From contig NZ_CP138214.1 of assembly GCF_034043515.1 (NCBI RefSeq), positions 4,774,001-4,838,000 of the forward strand: DNA of 64,000 nucleotides. The letters are read 5' to 3'. Under the pieces are notes generated by a model that was not told the DNA's origin, ran no database searches, and was given only the letters and a program-made list of their open reading frames with translations. The position numbers and the translations under genes are program-made. The stretch's first letter is position 1. Each line of letters begins with the position of its first letter. This document shows, piece by piece, positions 14,903 through 23,006 of the stretch. Source of the stretch: Pseudomonas sp. MUP55. GTDB taxonomy: Bacteria > Pseudomonadota > Gammaproteobacteria > Pseudomonadales > Pseudomonadaceae.

Positions 14903-15607
14903 ATGAGCAAATACAACCAGATCTATACGGATCTGCTTGCCAGCATCACCACTGAACGCCTGCAGCGCGGCACGCGCCTTCCCTCCGAAACCGAACTGAT
15001 GGACAGCTACCAGGCCAGCCGAGGCACGGTGCGTCGGGCCATCGAACAGCTACAGGAACGCGGTTTCGCGCAAAAAATCCACGGCAAGGGCACCTTTGTG
15101 TTGTCGCCGAACCCGATTGAGTTTCAGTTGGGTGGCATCGTGAGCTTCCATGAAACCCACGCCGACCTGGGCGATGACATCCACACCGAAGTGGTCGAGT
15201 TCACCCAACTGCCGTTGGAAGGCGCATTGCTGCAGCACATCGAGGCCGAGCCCGGCACGCTGATCACGCGCATCAAGCGCGTACGCCGCATCGGCGGCAA
15301 ACGGGTGATCCTGGACATCAACCACTTCGTCGCCGAACTGATCCCCGGGCTGGATCCGGACATCGCCAGGCAGTCGATCTACGCGTTCATCGAAGGGACC
15401 TTGCAACTGCAGATCAGCTACGCCCAACGCACCATCGAAGCCCTGCCCCGCAGCAAGGACGACCAGGCGCATCTGGACCTAGAAGGCCAGAGCCATGTGA
15501 TCGTGGTGAGCAACCAGACGTTTTTGCAGGATGGGCGGCAGTTTGAGTACACCGAGTCGCGGCATACGTTGGATAAGTTTTACTTTTCGGATATTGCCCG
15601 GCGCTGA
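14903..15607 (+). CDS. treR: Trehalose operon repressor, GntR/HutC family
   Basis: A 234-residue DNA-binding regulator. The winged helix-turn-helix occupies residues 5-75 (LPSETELMDSYQASRGTVRR) and a UTRA effector domain follows to about 232. It is divergent from treP. In other bacteria TreR releases DNA on binding trehalose 6-phosphate; that ligand is inferred here. The ATG follows a weak ribosome site. Some 250 bases of leader lie between the operators and treP/treR starts. Confidence 0.93.
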   Translation: MSKYNQIYTDLLASITTERLQRGTRLPSETELMDSYQASRGTVRRAIEQLQERGFAQKIHGKGTFVLSPNPIEFQLGGIVSFHETHADLGDDIHTEVVEFTQLPLEGALLQHIEAEPGTLITRIKRVRRIGGKRVILDINHFVAELIPGLDPDIARQSIYAFIEGTLQLQISYAQRTIEALPRSKDDQAHLDLEGQSHVIVVSNQTFLQDGRQFEYTESRHTLDKFYFSDIARR

Positions 15608-15805
15608 CGCAAGATCGCTCCGTCAAGTCGCGCATCGCACGTCAATGCCGGGTTGATCGATGACGACGAACGACGAAGCAGCTTGTTACCGTTGAGCCAC
15701 GCTGCGGCCTGACAAAAAGGTCCGACCTGACGTAGGATGCCTTCGTGGCTATGGAACACCTTCCTTCTAACCTCTTATGAATTAGGGGTTTCGCTCTCCA
15801 CACCG

Positions 15806-15829
15806 CGCCTGCTTCCTGCAGGCGTTTTT
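15806..15829 (+). terminator. Intrinsic terminator of an upstream transcript, or attenuator
   Basis: The stem CGCCTGC/GCAGGCG with a five-base loop is followed by TTTTT. It lies 200 bases after treR and only 62 bases before the TerD-like gene, so it may end treR, end a small RNA, or attenuate the next gene. No coding frame with a good start fits 15608-15805. Confidence 0.7.
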
Positions 15830-15890
15830 ACATCAGCTGTAGAACGATGCTGCAGCTCACCCATCACGGCGACCAAGGAGAAAATCAGGC

Positions 15891-17963
15891 ATGAATCAGG
15901 ATCTATTCCTACGTCGCCGTAGCAAAATTCTTGTCCCGATGGGCACTGGCGGTGCTACGCGCGCTCAAGTCGCGTCGGCCGTACGGGAAGTGGCGGCGTT
16001 CCGATGCGTACTGTCAGAGCCTCTGATTGAACAAATCGGCAGGTTGTCAGCGACAGAACTCAAGTACTGGCTTCGCGAAATTGTTGGCGTGCTGCGGCGG
16101 GAAACAGGTGGTCATGTACACCACAGGCCGTTTTACCCCGACTTTCCAGAGCAGGTTCTGACCGCCTCAGAGGCAGACCTGTACCTTAATGCCGTCATGC
16201 ATTACCTCACGCTCTGGCGTCTGCCAACGACAGAACACACTCGGCCTGCGATGCTTGAAGGCAGCTTGATATCCCGCGTTATCGAACCGGGAAGCGTCGC
16301 TGAGTTTGAGTCACTGCTCGAGCCGCTGGTTTCATCGCGCACCTCGCTCTCCGAAGCGGACGCTGCCGATGTCGTCTGGTTTATTCGAGCTTACAAAAGC
16401 GACGTGTTCCGTCTGCTGCCTGAGGCCGTCCCGTTCCGGGAGATCCGTGCACAGGTTGGCGGCGCACTTATCCTGCATGTAGCTGGCGATGTGCGCGTGG
16501 ACGCATTTCTAAAGCGAAACGTCGAAACGGCGACCGACGTGCTACGACTTGCGGTCGCGCTGCATGGCGGAGACGTGTCACTGGCGACAGCTTCGACACG
16601 TTTCAAACCGATGAAGCGCTCAATGCGCCGTCTCCTATTGCGTCTGCTTGACCCCATACCCAACGCTCTAGAAGACGTGATGCGACATGCTGAGCGATGG
16701 AAACGCCTGGCTGAAGTGCTGCACCCCGGCGACTACGCGGATAAGTACCCACGAGCGCTAGTTGCCATTACGGCAGCACGTCGTAACGAAGCGCCAGACT
16801 CATTTGGATCACAGGTCGAAACATTGCTTGCCCAGCGTCACATCGATACGCTCACGCCTCTCCTGCAAAGCCATCCTGGTGAGTTCGCAAGAAGGCTGGA
16901 CGTTACCCTGCGGCGCACGACGGAACCAGAATCAGTTCTCGACGCGTTCGAGGCGGTCGCCACACAAGTATCCTCACCTGTCCTGCTGCAGTTGCTGACC
17001 CACTTACGTGCGCCGCGCCCTCTCCCCCTGCGAGCCTTCACACCGAAAGGTGCATTCGCAAAGGTCTATGGCATCAAGGATCGGCGCGAACTAATCGCGC
17101 CCGACGTGTTGGCTCGTGCGGCCAGAATCTGCCAAGCCGCTCTCGTCACACGTTTTGCGTCGCTACCCCCTCTGGGCCGCTGTTTCGTCGATCCAGCATT
17201 AAGCGAATACAGGGTGCCGCTTGCGCAGCGGTCCTCATCGAAGTCGCTACGGACGCTTGTACGAGGCAGTCGGTTACCTATGCCCGACACACGTTTCATT
17301 CGCCTGTTTCTGTGGTGGAAGAATGGCAGTGAGCGTACCGATATCGACTTGTCCGCCGCTTTTTTCGACGCCAACTTCGTATTCAACGAAGCGGTCGCGT
17401 ACTACAACCTCAGGGATTTCGGCGGCTGTCACAGCGGCGACATCGTCGACGCGCCTAACGGGGCTTCGGAGTTCATCGACCTCGACATTGATGTTCTCGT
17501 CGGGAAGGGTATCCGCTATGTCGTCACGTCTATCAACTCGTTCACCGAGCAGCCGTACTGCGACCTTCCAGAATGCTTCGCTGGCTGGATGGCACGCTCC
17601 GATACAGCATCGGGTGAAGTATTCGAGCCGCGCTCCGTGCTCGACCGTATCGATATCGCATCCGATACAAAGATTTGTCTGCCGTTCGTGATGGATTTGC
17701 AGGAACGACGCATGATTTGGGCCGACCTGGGGCTCACTTCATCTGTGCGATGGAACAACGTCCAGAACAACCTCAGCGGGGTATCGTTGATGCTGCAAGC
17801 TTTGATACATACACCAAAACCGGATTTGGCAACCCTGTTCGATTTACACGTTCGGGCACGGGGAGAACGAGTCGAGTCACCGCAGCAGGCACAGGCGGTG
17901 TTTGCGCCGGATCAAGGGATAACACCGTTCGATACGGATTTGATTCGCTCACAGTTTCTCTAA
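15891..17963 (+). CDS. Orphan protein with C-terminal TerD-like domain
   Basis: A 690-residue protein. The last third matches what I recall of the TerD-like part of the MXAN_6230/SCO0854 family: a VDPALSEYRVPLAQR stretch, RGSRLP, RLFLWW, then DIDLSAAFFD, YYNLRDFGG, HSGDIVDAPNGASEFIDLD and a final ECFAGWMAR. Acidic clusters of this kind bind calcium in TerD. The N-terminal 400 residues are helical and unassigned, and I see no cysteine-rich RING cluster. No other ter genes are near. An AAGGAG site precedes ATG 15891. The role, perhaps in stress or phage response, is unproven. Confidence 0.65.
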   Translation: MNQDLFLRRRSKILVPMGTGGATRAQVASAVREVAAFRCVLSEPLIEQIGRLSATELKYWLREIVGVLRRETGGHVHHRPFYPDFPEQVLTASEADLYLNAVMHYLTLWRLPTTEHTRPAMLEGSLISRVIEPGSVAEFESLLEPLVSSRTSLSEADAADVVWFIRAYKSDVFRLLPEAVPFREIRAQVGGALILHVAGDVRVDAFLKRNVETATDVLRLAVALHGGDVSLATASTRFKPMKRSMRRLLLRLLDPIPNALEDVMRHAERWKRLAEVLHPGDYADKYPRALVAITAARRNEAPDSFGSQVETLLAQRHIDTLTPLLQSHPGEFARRLDVTLRRTTEPESVLDAFEAVATQVSSPVLLQLLTHLRAPRPLPLRAFTPKGAFAKVYGIKDRRELIAPDVLARAARICQAALVTRFASLPPLGRCFVDPALSEYRVPLAQRSSSKSLRTLVRGSRLPMPDTRFIRLFLWWKNGSERTDIDLSAAFFDANFVFNEAVAYYNLRDFGGCHSGDIVDAPNGASEFIDLDIDVLVGKGIRYVVTSINSFTEQPYCDLPECFAGWMARSDTASGEVFEPRSVLDRIDIASDTKICLPFVMDLQERRMIWADLGLTSSVRWNNVQNNLSGVSLMLQALIHTPKPDLATLFDLHVRARGERVESPQQAQAVFAPDQGITPFDTDLIRSQFL

Positions 17964-18304
17964 TACCTGCGCCAGCCTTTGGTATTGATTGAAAAAGAGA
18001 CTCTGCCCCGGCAGGCTACCAAGTCGGCGACTCCCCATGAACTCGCTGCGCGATCGGTTAGCGGCGACGTCTTTTTGTGAACGCCCATAGTCTTGCGCTC
18101 ACAGGTTGCGCAAACTTCACACACCTTGACCCATGTGTTGGCGTTGTACGGCACCGCAGGGATGTCGGCGCTAGCAGCGCTGGGCAGTTGCGTTTTCTCC
18201 ACCGCGAGCATCGGCGAGCAAAGGGAGCCCCAAAAAACCAAAAGCCCGCAATTACGCGGGCTTCAGGATACTTTTCTAGCGGTGGCGGTCAGTACCGGAC
18301 GACC
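17964..18304. other. Gene-poor stretch before the left island junction
   Basis: No convincing gene. Short frames in both directions lack good ribosome sites and recognisable products. At 18243-18262 there is an AGCCCGC/GCGGGCT hairpin nearly identical to the guaA terminator at 35662-35682, and the similarity continues up to the core repeat. This is the stretch expected downstream of guaA before the island arrived. Confidence 0.6.
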
Positions 18305-18317
18305 ATCATTCCCACTC
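18305..18317. repeat. Left attachment core (attL) of the guaA island
   Basis: ATCATTCCCACTC, identical to 35728-35740, where it covers the last codons and stop of guaA (read on the minus strand as GAGTGGGAATGAT). The distance between copies is 17,423 bases. About 75 bases to the left of each copy are also similar but not identical. Confidence 0.85.
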
Positions 18318-18591
18318 TATTATAAACTACCAGCAAAAGCCGCTATAACAGGCAGCTAAAAGTCATAACTGCATGGAATACCATGAAGAATGCCATAACT
18401 AAGACTTCACAGCTATGCGGGTGAGACCATCCAGCGAAAGCCCTAACTACGCGCCCGCGACCGACCAACTGAAACGAAGCCCGTACGGTATTCGACTCAA
18501 TGCTTCATCCGCACAGGCGCAAGAAAGTCGCTCCACCAGCTCGCTACAAGCTTAGCCTGTGGACAAGAACATAAATAGATCAATTACTATT
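18318..18591. other. Left arm of the island, no gene seen
   Basis: A 274-base stretch without a supported gene. It contains ATACCATG at 18378-18385 and an imperfect inverted CATGGAAT just before it, matching the motif repeated near the integrase, so it probably holds an integrase arm site. Confidence 0.5.
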
Positions 18592-19053
18592 TTAAGGTTT
18601 ACAAGCAAAGCTAACAAAGTAAGGAGTTACTACAAAGGCAACACCAATCAAACCCACCGCTAAAAAGGATAGCCTGAAGCACTTTCCGTAAGTCCACGCC
18701 GATTCGCCTCCAAGACCAGCAGCGTTGTTTCTTTCCTTAGTGAATATAGATACCTCTGAGGAAAGCCCGACACCCTCCAAATAGCACAAGGTCGCTTCCG
18801 CATGCTTTATTATAAAAGACACTCGTTGGTCGAGCTTCCAGAATATAAATGCCACTAAACTTAAGAAACAACCTAAAAGTGAAACCAGAGCTGAAAATTT
18901 TCCGCCCTGCTGCAAGCCAACCCCTATTCCGGCAGCAACAAGACCAGAGATCGCTAAAAAGAAATTGAACACTGTCATTCGCTGTTGCGCATGCAGTTCG
19001 AAGTACTTCCAAGCGTGTTCCATCGAACGCTCAAACTTTATAACATCATCCAT
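18592..19053 (-). CDS. Small membrane protein divergent from the Detocs operon
   Basis: A 153-residue protein with a charged N-terminus (FERSMEHAWKYFELHAQQR), two adjacent hydrophobic segments at about 27-47 and 53-77 and a third near 128-147. The layout resembles small membrane effectors of the SLATT/2TM kind linked to conflict systems, but I cannot name a family. ATG 19053 has a GAGGTGG site; the frame is open further upstream but without one. It is divergent from dtcA with a 148-base shared control region. It could be an accessory defence component or an unrelated neighbour. Confidence 0.6.
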   Translation of the reverse strand: MDDVIKFERSMEHAWKYFELHAQQRMTVFNFFLAISGLVAAGIGVGLQQGGKFSALVSLLGCFLSLVAFIFWKLDQRVSFIIKHAEATLCYLEGVGLSSEVSIFTKERNNAAGLGGESAWTYGKCFRLSFLAVGLIGVAFVVTPYFVSFACKP

Positions 19054-19133
19054 ATCCACCTCGACAATTAAAATTACTTTAACTAAAGTACAAGCACACA
19101 ACACTTGATACCCAGAAGCAAATCAAAAACAGT

Positions 19134-19190
19134 TTGCAATAGTAATATCATTTTGGCATTATGACAAGAAAATCCGCTTTTGTGCCAAAA
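19134..19190 (+). promoter_or_regulatory. Promoter and inverted repeat upstream of dtcA
   Basis: TTGCAA (19134-19139) and CATTAT (19157-19162) are 17 bases apart. An inverted repeat, TTTTGGCA (19151-19158) and TGCCAAAA (19183-19190), overlaps the -10 and ends at the AAGGA ribosome site of dtcA. It could be a repressor operator or an RNA hairpin limiting translation. Confidence 0.45.
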
Positions 19191-19201
19191 AGGACCACAG
19201 C

Positions 19202-22200
19202 ATGAAAATGAGAAAAACGACAAACATAAACTTAGTTGATGTCCAAAATCTTGTTCGAGGAGCTCTCGCAAAGCTCAAAGAACCAAGCACACCAGAACGA
19301 GCGCGTGATGCAGGAAAACAGGCTCAGTATTGTCAAAAGCAAATCAACAAAGCAATATCAATGGCCAAAGCTAAACTCAGTCAAACGTTGCTCAACGAGT
19401 TTTTTGAATGGCTGGCTCTACAATTGGGCGCCACGGGAGCAGTTCAATCGTCTCTCGGAGTCGAGCTTAGTTCAATAGGTATATTCCCTGCTGAGATCGA
19501 CTCCCTCGATCTTGCTTCAGAAATAGACACTGCGCTGTCTAAAACAGCACGTTTTTCGGGAAAATTAGAAGCATTCGCTGATGTAGCCTGTAAAATTTCA
19601 TCTGCAATACGGGACTCAGACTGGGGAACTGCTGCTACCTACCTGAAAGACTTTGAGAGCGTGGAAGGAGTGTCTTACTGGTCGCTGGAGACAAGCCTTG
19701 CTTTGCTCCAAAAGACAGATGGCCTAGAGCCTATGAAAACTCGAAGCGCGGAGCTCTCAGTATCAGCGTATGGTTTGACTAGATTTTATCTGTATTTTTT
19801 TGGTGTGCGAAATGAACCCGCTCAAAACTCAGCTCGCTATCGATCCAACACAACTAGAAGAGTTGATGATGCAGACCTGAGCGAAGCAATGAGAGTGTAT
19901 TCCAAGTATAGACTGCACGGAAATCTGGGATCATCCGACCAAGACTTGAGACTAATTCTTGCCGCTGAGCAATTTACCACTCCTATTGATCTCTTATTTA
20001 CGCTTATCAAAGCATGTAAAAAAATACTGTGCAATCAGAGCAATTATACGGTAGCAGTACGCAGCAGGGCCAGCAGAGCAATAGATGTGCTAAGTCCAAT
20101 ATTGAGCAGACTTAACCTTCTACCTATAGGCGACAGCACCTCAGAAACCATTAGCTACAACGCTAAAACTGCTAGCTACGCAAAATCCGCAATACAAATT
20201 TCTTTTGGTTCCGAGCCAGCAAAACCTCTTTCTTTATTTGATGAGATATTTGCACGCGGACTAGCATCACAAATATCATCGCAGAACAGTGATCTACATG
20301 CCGAGGAACTAGCAAAATTCTGTCTGAATTTCAGTTGGATATCTGAATGTATCGAAGTAGGAGACTTGGTGTCGCTCCCGACACTGCCAAAAATATTTGA
20401 AAGCTGTATCTCACCTATATCCTCGCCTCCCTCCACAATGTCGTTCGCACTTCAGAACGAAGCCAAGTACTTGATGCAGGATCACGATAAACTGGGAGCG
20501 GAACTCCAACAAATTTATGATGCACTGTACACAAATATCAAACCTGAAATCTCAAGAATTCATAATCGTCTTACACAGGATTGTGTCGGCGTTATAGCAA
20601 GCAACCGCTACTTTACTAGTGGAGATCATGCTACAGCCGTTGAAATTTGCGCCAAGTCGGGAATATATAACGCCAAGATAATTGCCGCGCTCCCAATAGT
20701 GGATATGTATTACGGCTATAAATGGTCAACCGTTAGAAGGAGTGGCGAACTCCTACACGTTGCGATTACACTCGATCACTTGTTAAAAATCGTAGACGAG
20801 CGCACATACAGAACTTACAAAAGATATGCAATTGAAGATCTGATGAAAGCTTATAGCTGTAAATCAATCGTTGATCTACCACAACGCCTGCTGGAATCTG
20901 ATCACCCTATCGAACTAATTGCTCATCTGTGTGCAAACACCTGCAATCTGGTAACAATTGAACTATTACCTGGCATGACGAGTTCTAAGAAGTCAAGACA
21001 GACTAGGAGCGATCTACTCAAAGCATTGGCAAAGCTGAAGCCGCCAATGGAAGAGCTATACATCCAAGAAGCTATTCATATCGAAGATAGTCTTCATGTC
21101 GATGATGGATTAGAAGTCCTTGATGACAGCAAGGTGTATGTAGACGAGCAGTCAATTATGAATGCGCTTAGCGCTGAAGTCTCCGCAGACTTTCAACGCT
21201 ATAAAAAATTAGTTGAGAGCGGGGTCGGTGAATCCGAAGACCTTCAAGAGGTGATAAAAAGTTTTCGTTCGCCATCTGCTAAGAATTTTCAAGTTCCAAA
21301 AAACGAGGCGGATGATCTTTTAGGGGAACTAGTAGGCTCTATAAGAGAGAAATTCCTGTGGGATCCAGTTTCCGGATTAGATATATTAATTGGAAGGCGC
21401 ATAAGGCACGGTACAATTGCAAGTGAACTACGCGGTGTACTTGAGCCTGTGGAATTAATATGCCAAAGACCAAAACCAGGAGCAGACTATCAGCTTTCTG
21501 CTAGACTGGACGCGTTAGCGGCAAAGCTTGATCCTAAAAGAAGAAAGATCCTGAAAGCAGCTTTTTCGCGTTTTTCGGAATCGATCGACTCGATAATTGG
21601 CGTACTGCGCGATGAGTATTTTTATGTAAAATCTAAAAACAAGCCTCGCGGGGTATTTGATTTAGTTATTCCCACCTCATTTTTAATGCTACTCCGCGCT
21701 GTTGCACAAGCATGCAACTCTGCCGACCAGTTCCTTAAAGAATGCATCGGAATGTTTTGGTACGATATAACCGGGAGATGCGAGATAGCCCGTCCCGCCA
21801 TCGATCATGAAATCAAAAAAAATCTTCAATCTGCCTTTTCAAAACTAACCAATGAGCTCCGAAGCAATGGCATTGACGATGTAGAACTATTATCCAGTAT
21901 TGTCCACCAGTCGGAGGAGTTACATCGCAGGGCCTCAGTTATTGCAAGCTGGATCAGAGTCCCCAACATAGAACTAGATGAAAGTTACACACTAAAATAC
22001 ATAGTGGACGTAGCAGTAGCCTTTGTCAGTGGTCAACATACGAAATTCAATCCAAAAATTGAAGCAAGCGTACCAGAGGACCTATTTTTAGATCTTCATG
22101 GATTCTCTATTATACAAGACGCACTCTACCTGGCGTTAGTTAATATATACGAGCACTCAGGCGTAAAAACCAGAAATCAAGTATCAATAAAAGTCGACCT

Positions 22201-22537
22201 TGATGCTGCAACCTCACTTCTTCACTTTACCATTACTAATGACATTGCCGAAAATACAATCACACCAGAAAAAGAGACTAAACTAAACTCACTAAGGCAA
22301 GATATTAAAAAGCGCGCTTACGGCGAAAGAGCTAAGCAAAACCGAGACTCTGGGATTAGTAAGCTTGCGACGATAGTAATGCAGTACAAAGACACCAACA
22401 TATCTTTTGGCTTCGAGGGAAAAGATTTATTTCGCTTGGAGTTTCAGCTTCTATACTTAGGTAGTCCACCATCTCGGGCCGAAGATCCTCCATCCCGTGA
22501 AGCTTCGAAAATTATCGAGGTAGAATATAATGCCTAA
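19202..22537 (+). CDS. dtcA: Detocs sensor: large histidine-kinase-like protein (DtcA)
   Basis: An 1111-residue cytoplasmic protein. The first 850 residues are helical without membrane segments, consistent with a repeat-rich sensor region. Residues about 890-925 look like a dimerisation helix pair with His902 and His908 as possible phosphoacceptors. A GHKL ATPase domain follows, with an N-box at 978-987 (ALVNIYEHSG, Asn981) and a G-box near Gly1051 (RDSGISKLATIV). DtcA is thought to sense phage and phosphorylate the partner receivers. An AAGGA site precedes the start. Its stop overlaps dtcB by 8 bases. It is clearly more AT-rich than the chromosome, a sign of transfer. Confidence 0.8.
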   Translation: MKMRKTTNINLVDVQNLVRGALAKLKEPSTPERARDAGKQAQYCQKQINKAISMAKAKLSQTLLNEFFEWLALQLGATGAVQSSLGVELSSIGIFPAEIDSLDLASEIDTALSKTARFSGKLEAFADVACKISSAIRDSDWGTAATYLKDFESVEGVSYWSLETSLALLQKTDGLEPMKTRSAELSVSAYGLTRFYLYFFGVRNEPAQNSARYRSNTTRRVDDADLSEAMRVYSKYRLHGNLGSSDQDLRLILAAEQFTTPIDLLFTLIKACKKILCNQSNYTVAVRSRASRAIDVLSPILSRLNLLPIGDSTSETISYNAKTASYAKSAIQISFGSEPAKPLSLFDEIFARGLASQISSQNSDLHAEELAKFCLNFSWISECIEVGDLVSLPTLPKIFESCISPISSPPSTMSFALQNEAKYLMQDHDKLGAELQQIYDALYTNIKPEISRIHNRLTQDCVGVIASNRYFTSGDHATAVEICAKSGIYNAKIIAALPIVDMYYGYKWSTVRRSGELLHVAITLDHLLKIVDERTYRTYKRYAIEDLMKAYSCKSIVDLPQRLLESDHPIELIAHLCANTCNLVTIELLPGMTSSKKSRQTRSDLLKALAKLKPPMEELYIQEAIHIEDSLHVDDGLEVLDDSKVYVDEQSIMNALSAEVSADFQRYKKLVESGVGESEDLQEVIKSFRSPSAKNFQVPKNEADDLLGELVGSIREKFLWDPVSGLDILIGRRIRHGTIASELRGVLEPVELICQRPKPGADYQLSARLDALAAKLDPKRRKILKAAFSRFSESIDSIIGVLRDEYFYVKSKNKPRGVFDLVIPTSFLMLLRAVAQACNSADQFLKECIGMFWYDITGRCEIARPAIDHEIKKNLQSAFSKLTNELRSNGIDDVELLSSIVHQSEELHRRASVIASWIRVPNIELDESYTLKYIVDVAVAFVSGQHTKFNPKIEASVPEDLFLDLHGFSIIQDALYLALVNIYEHSGVKTRNQVSIKVDLDAATSLLHFTITNDIAENTITPEKETKLNSLRQDIKKRAYGERAKQNRDSGISKLATIVMQYKDTNISFGFEGKDLFRLEFQLLYLGSPPSRAEDPPSREASKIIEVEYNA

Positions 22538-23006
22538 TTTCAAGATTTTGATTGTAGAGGATAGCGAATCAAAACTTACTAGCATACAGGGTGTCGTGGA
22601 GCGAGTAATTCCATATGTGACACTTCGCAAAGCATATTCGGTTAGATCTGCGATAGATGCACTGGAAGAATATGTACCCGATTTTATAATTGCTGATATG
22701 TCTTTACCTACGTATGACATCGAATCGAGAGAACGTGGTGGTACTCCTAGACCTTTTGGAGGCATTGAGGTCTTCGAAACCCTTGAACGCTATGAAATGG
22801 AGATTCCTACTCTAGTAGTGACATCGTATCCAGTATTCAGCGAGGGATCGAAAAGCTTGGGGCTAACAGAGCTATCAAAACAGCTGAAAAAGGACTTCCC
22901 TAACACCTTTTTAGATACCGTATATTTTGATTCAGCATTCTCTGACTGGGAGCTTCGCATCGAATCTAATCTTAGATCAATTTTAGAGAAAAAAAATGCC
23001 TCTTGA
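22530..23006 (+). CDS. dtcB: Detocs single-domain receiver (DtcB)
   Basis: A 158-residue receiver domain without output domain. The acidic pocket Glu10-Asp11, the phosphoacceptor Asp56 (FIIADMSLP) and Thr98 (LVVTSY) are present; a loop at 62-78 is longer than in classical receivers, and the usual lysine after the next strand is not obvious. In Detocs, DtcB acts as a phosphate sink that prevents accidental activation of the effector. The ATG overlaps the end of dtcA (ATGCCTAA) and the stop overlaps dtcC, so the three genes are translationally coupled. Confidence 0.8.
   Translation: MPNFKILIVEDSESKLTSIQGVVERVIPYVTLRKAYSVRSAIDALEEYVPDFIIADMSLPTYDIESRERGGTPRPFGGIEVFETLERYEMEIPTLVVTSYPVFSEGSKSLGLTELSKQLKKDFPNTFLDTVYFDSAFSDWELRIESNLRSILEKKNAS

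Noticed and set aside
17960..18241. 93-codon minus-strand frame with CEVCATCERKTMG, which looks like a zinc motif
   Set aside because: It ends in the guaA-type terminator copy, has no ribosome site, and the rest of the product is not protein-like; at best a remnant.
18305..18317. tRNA gene as the integration target
   Set aside because: No tRNA fold or CCA end at either junction; the core matches the guaA 3' end.
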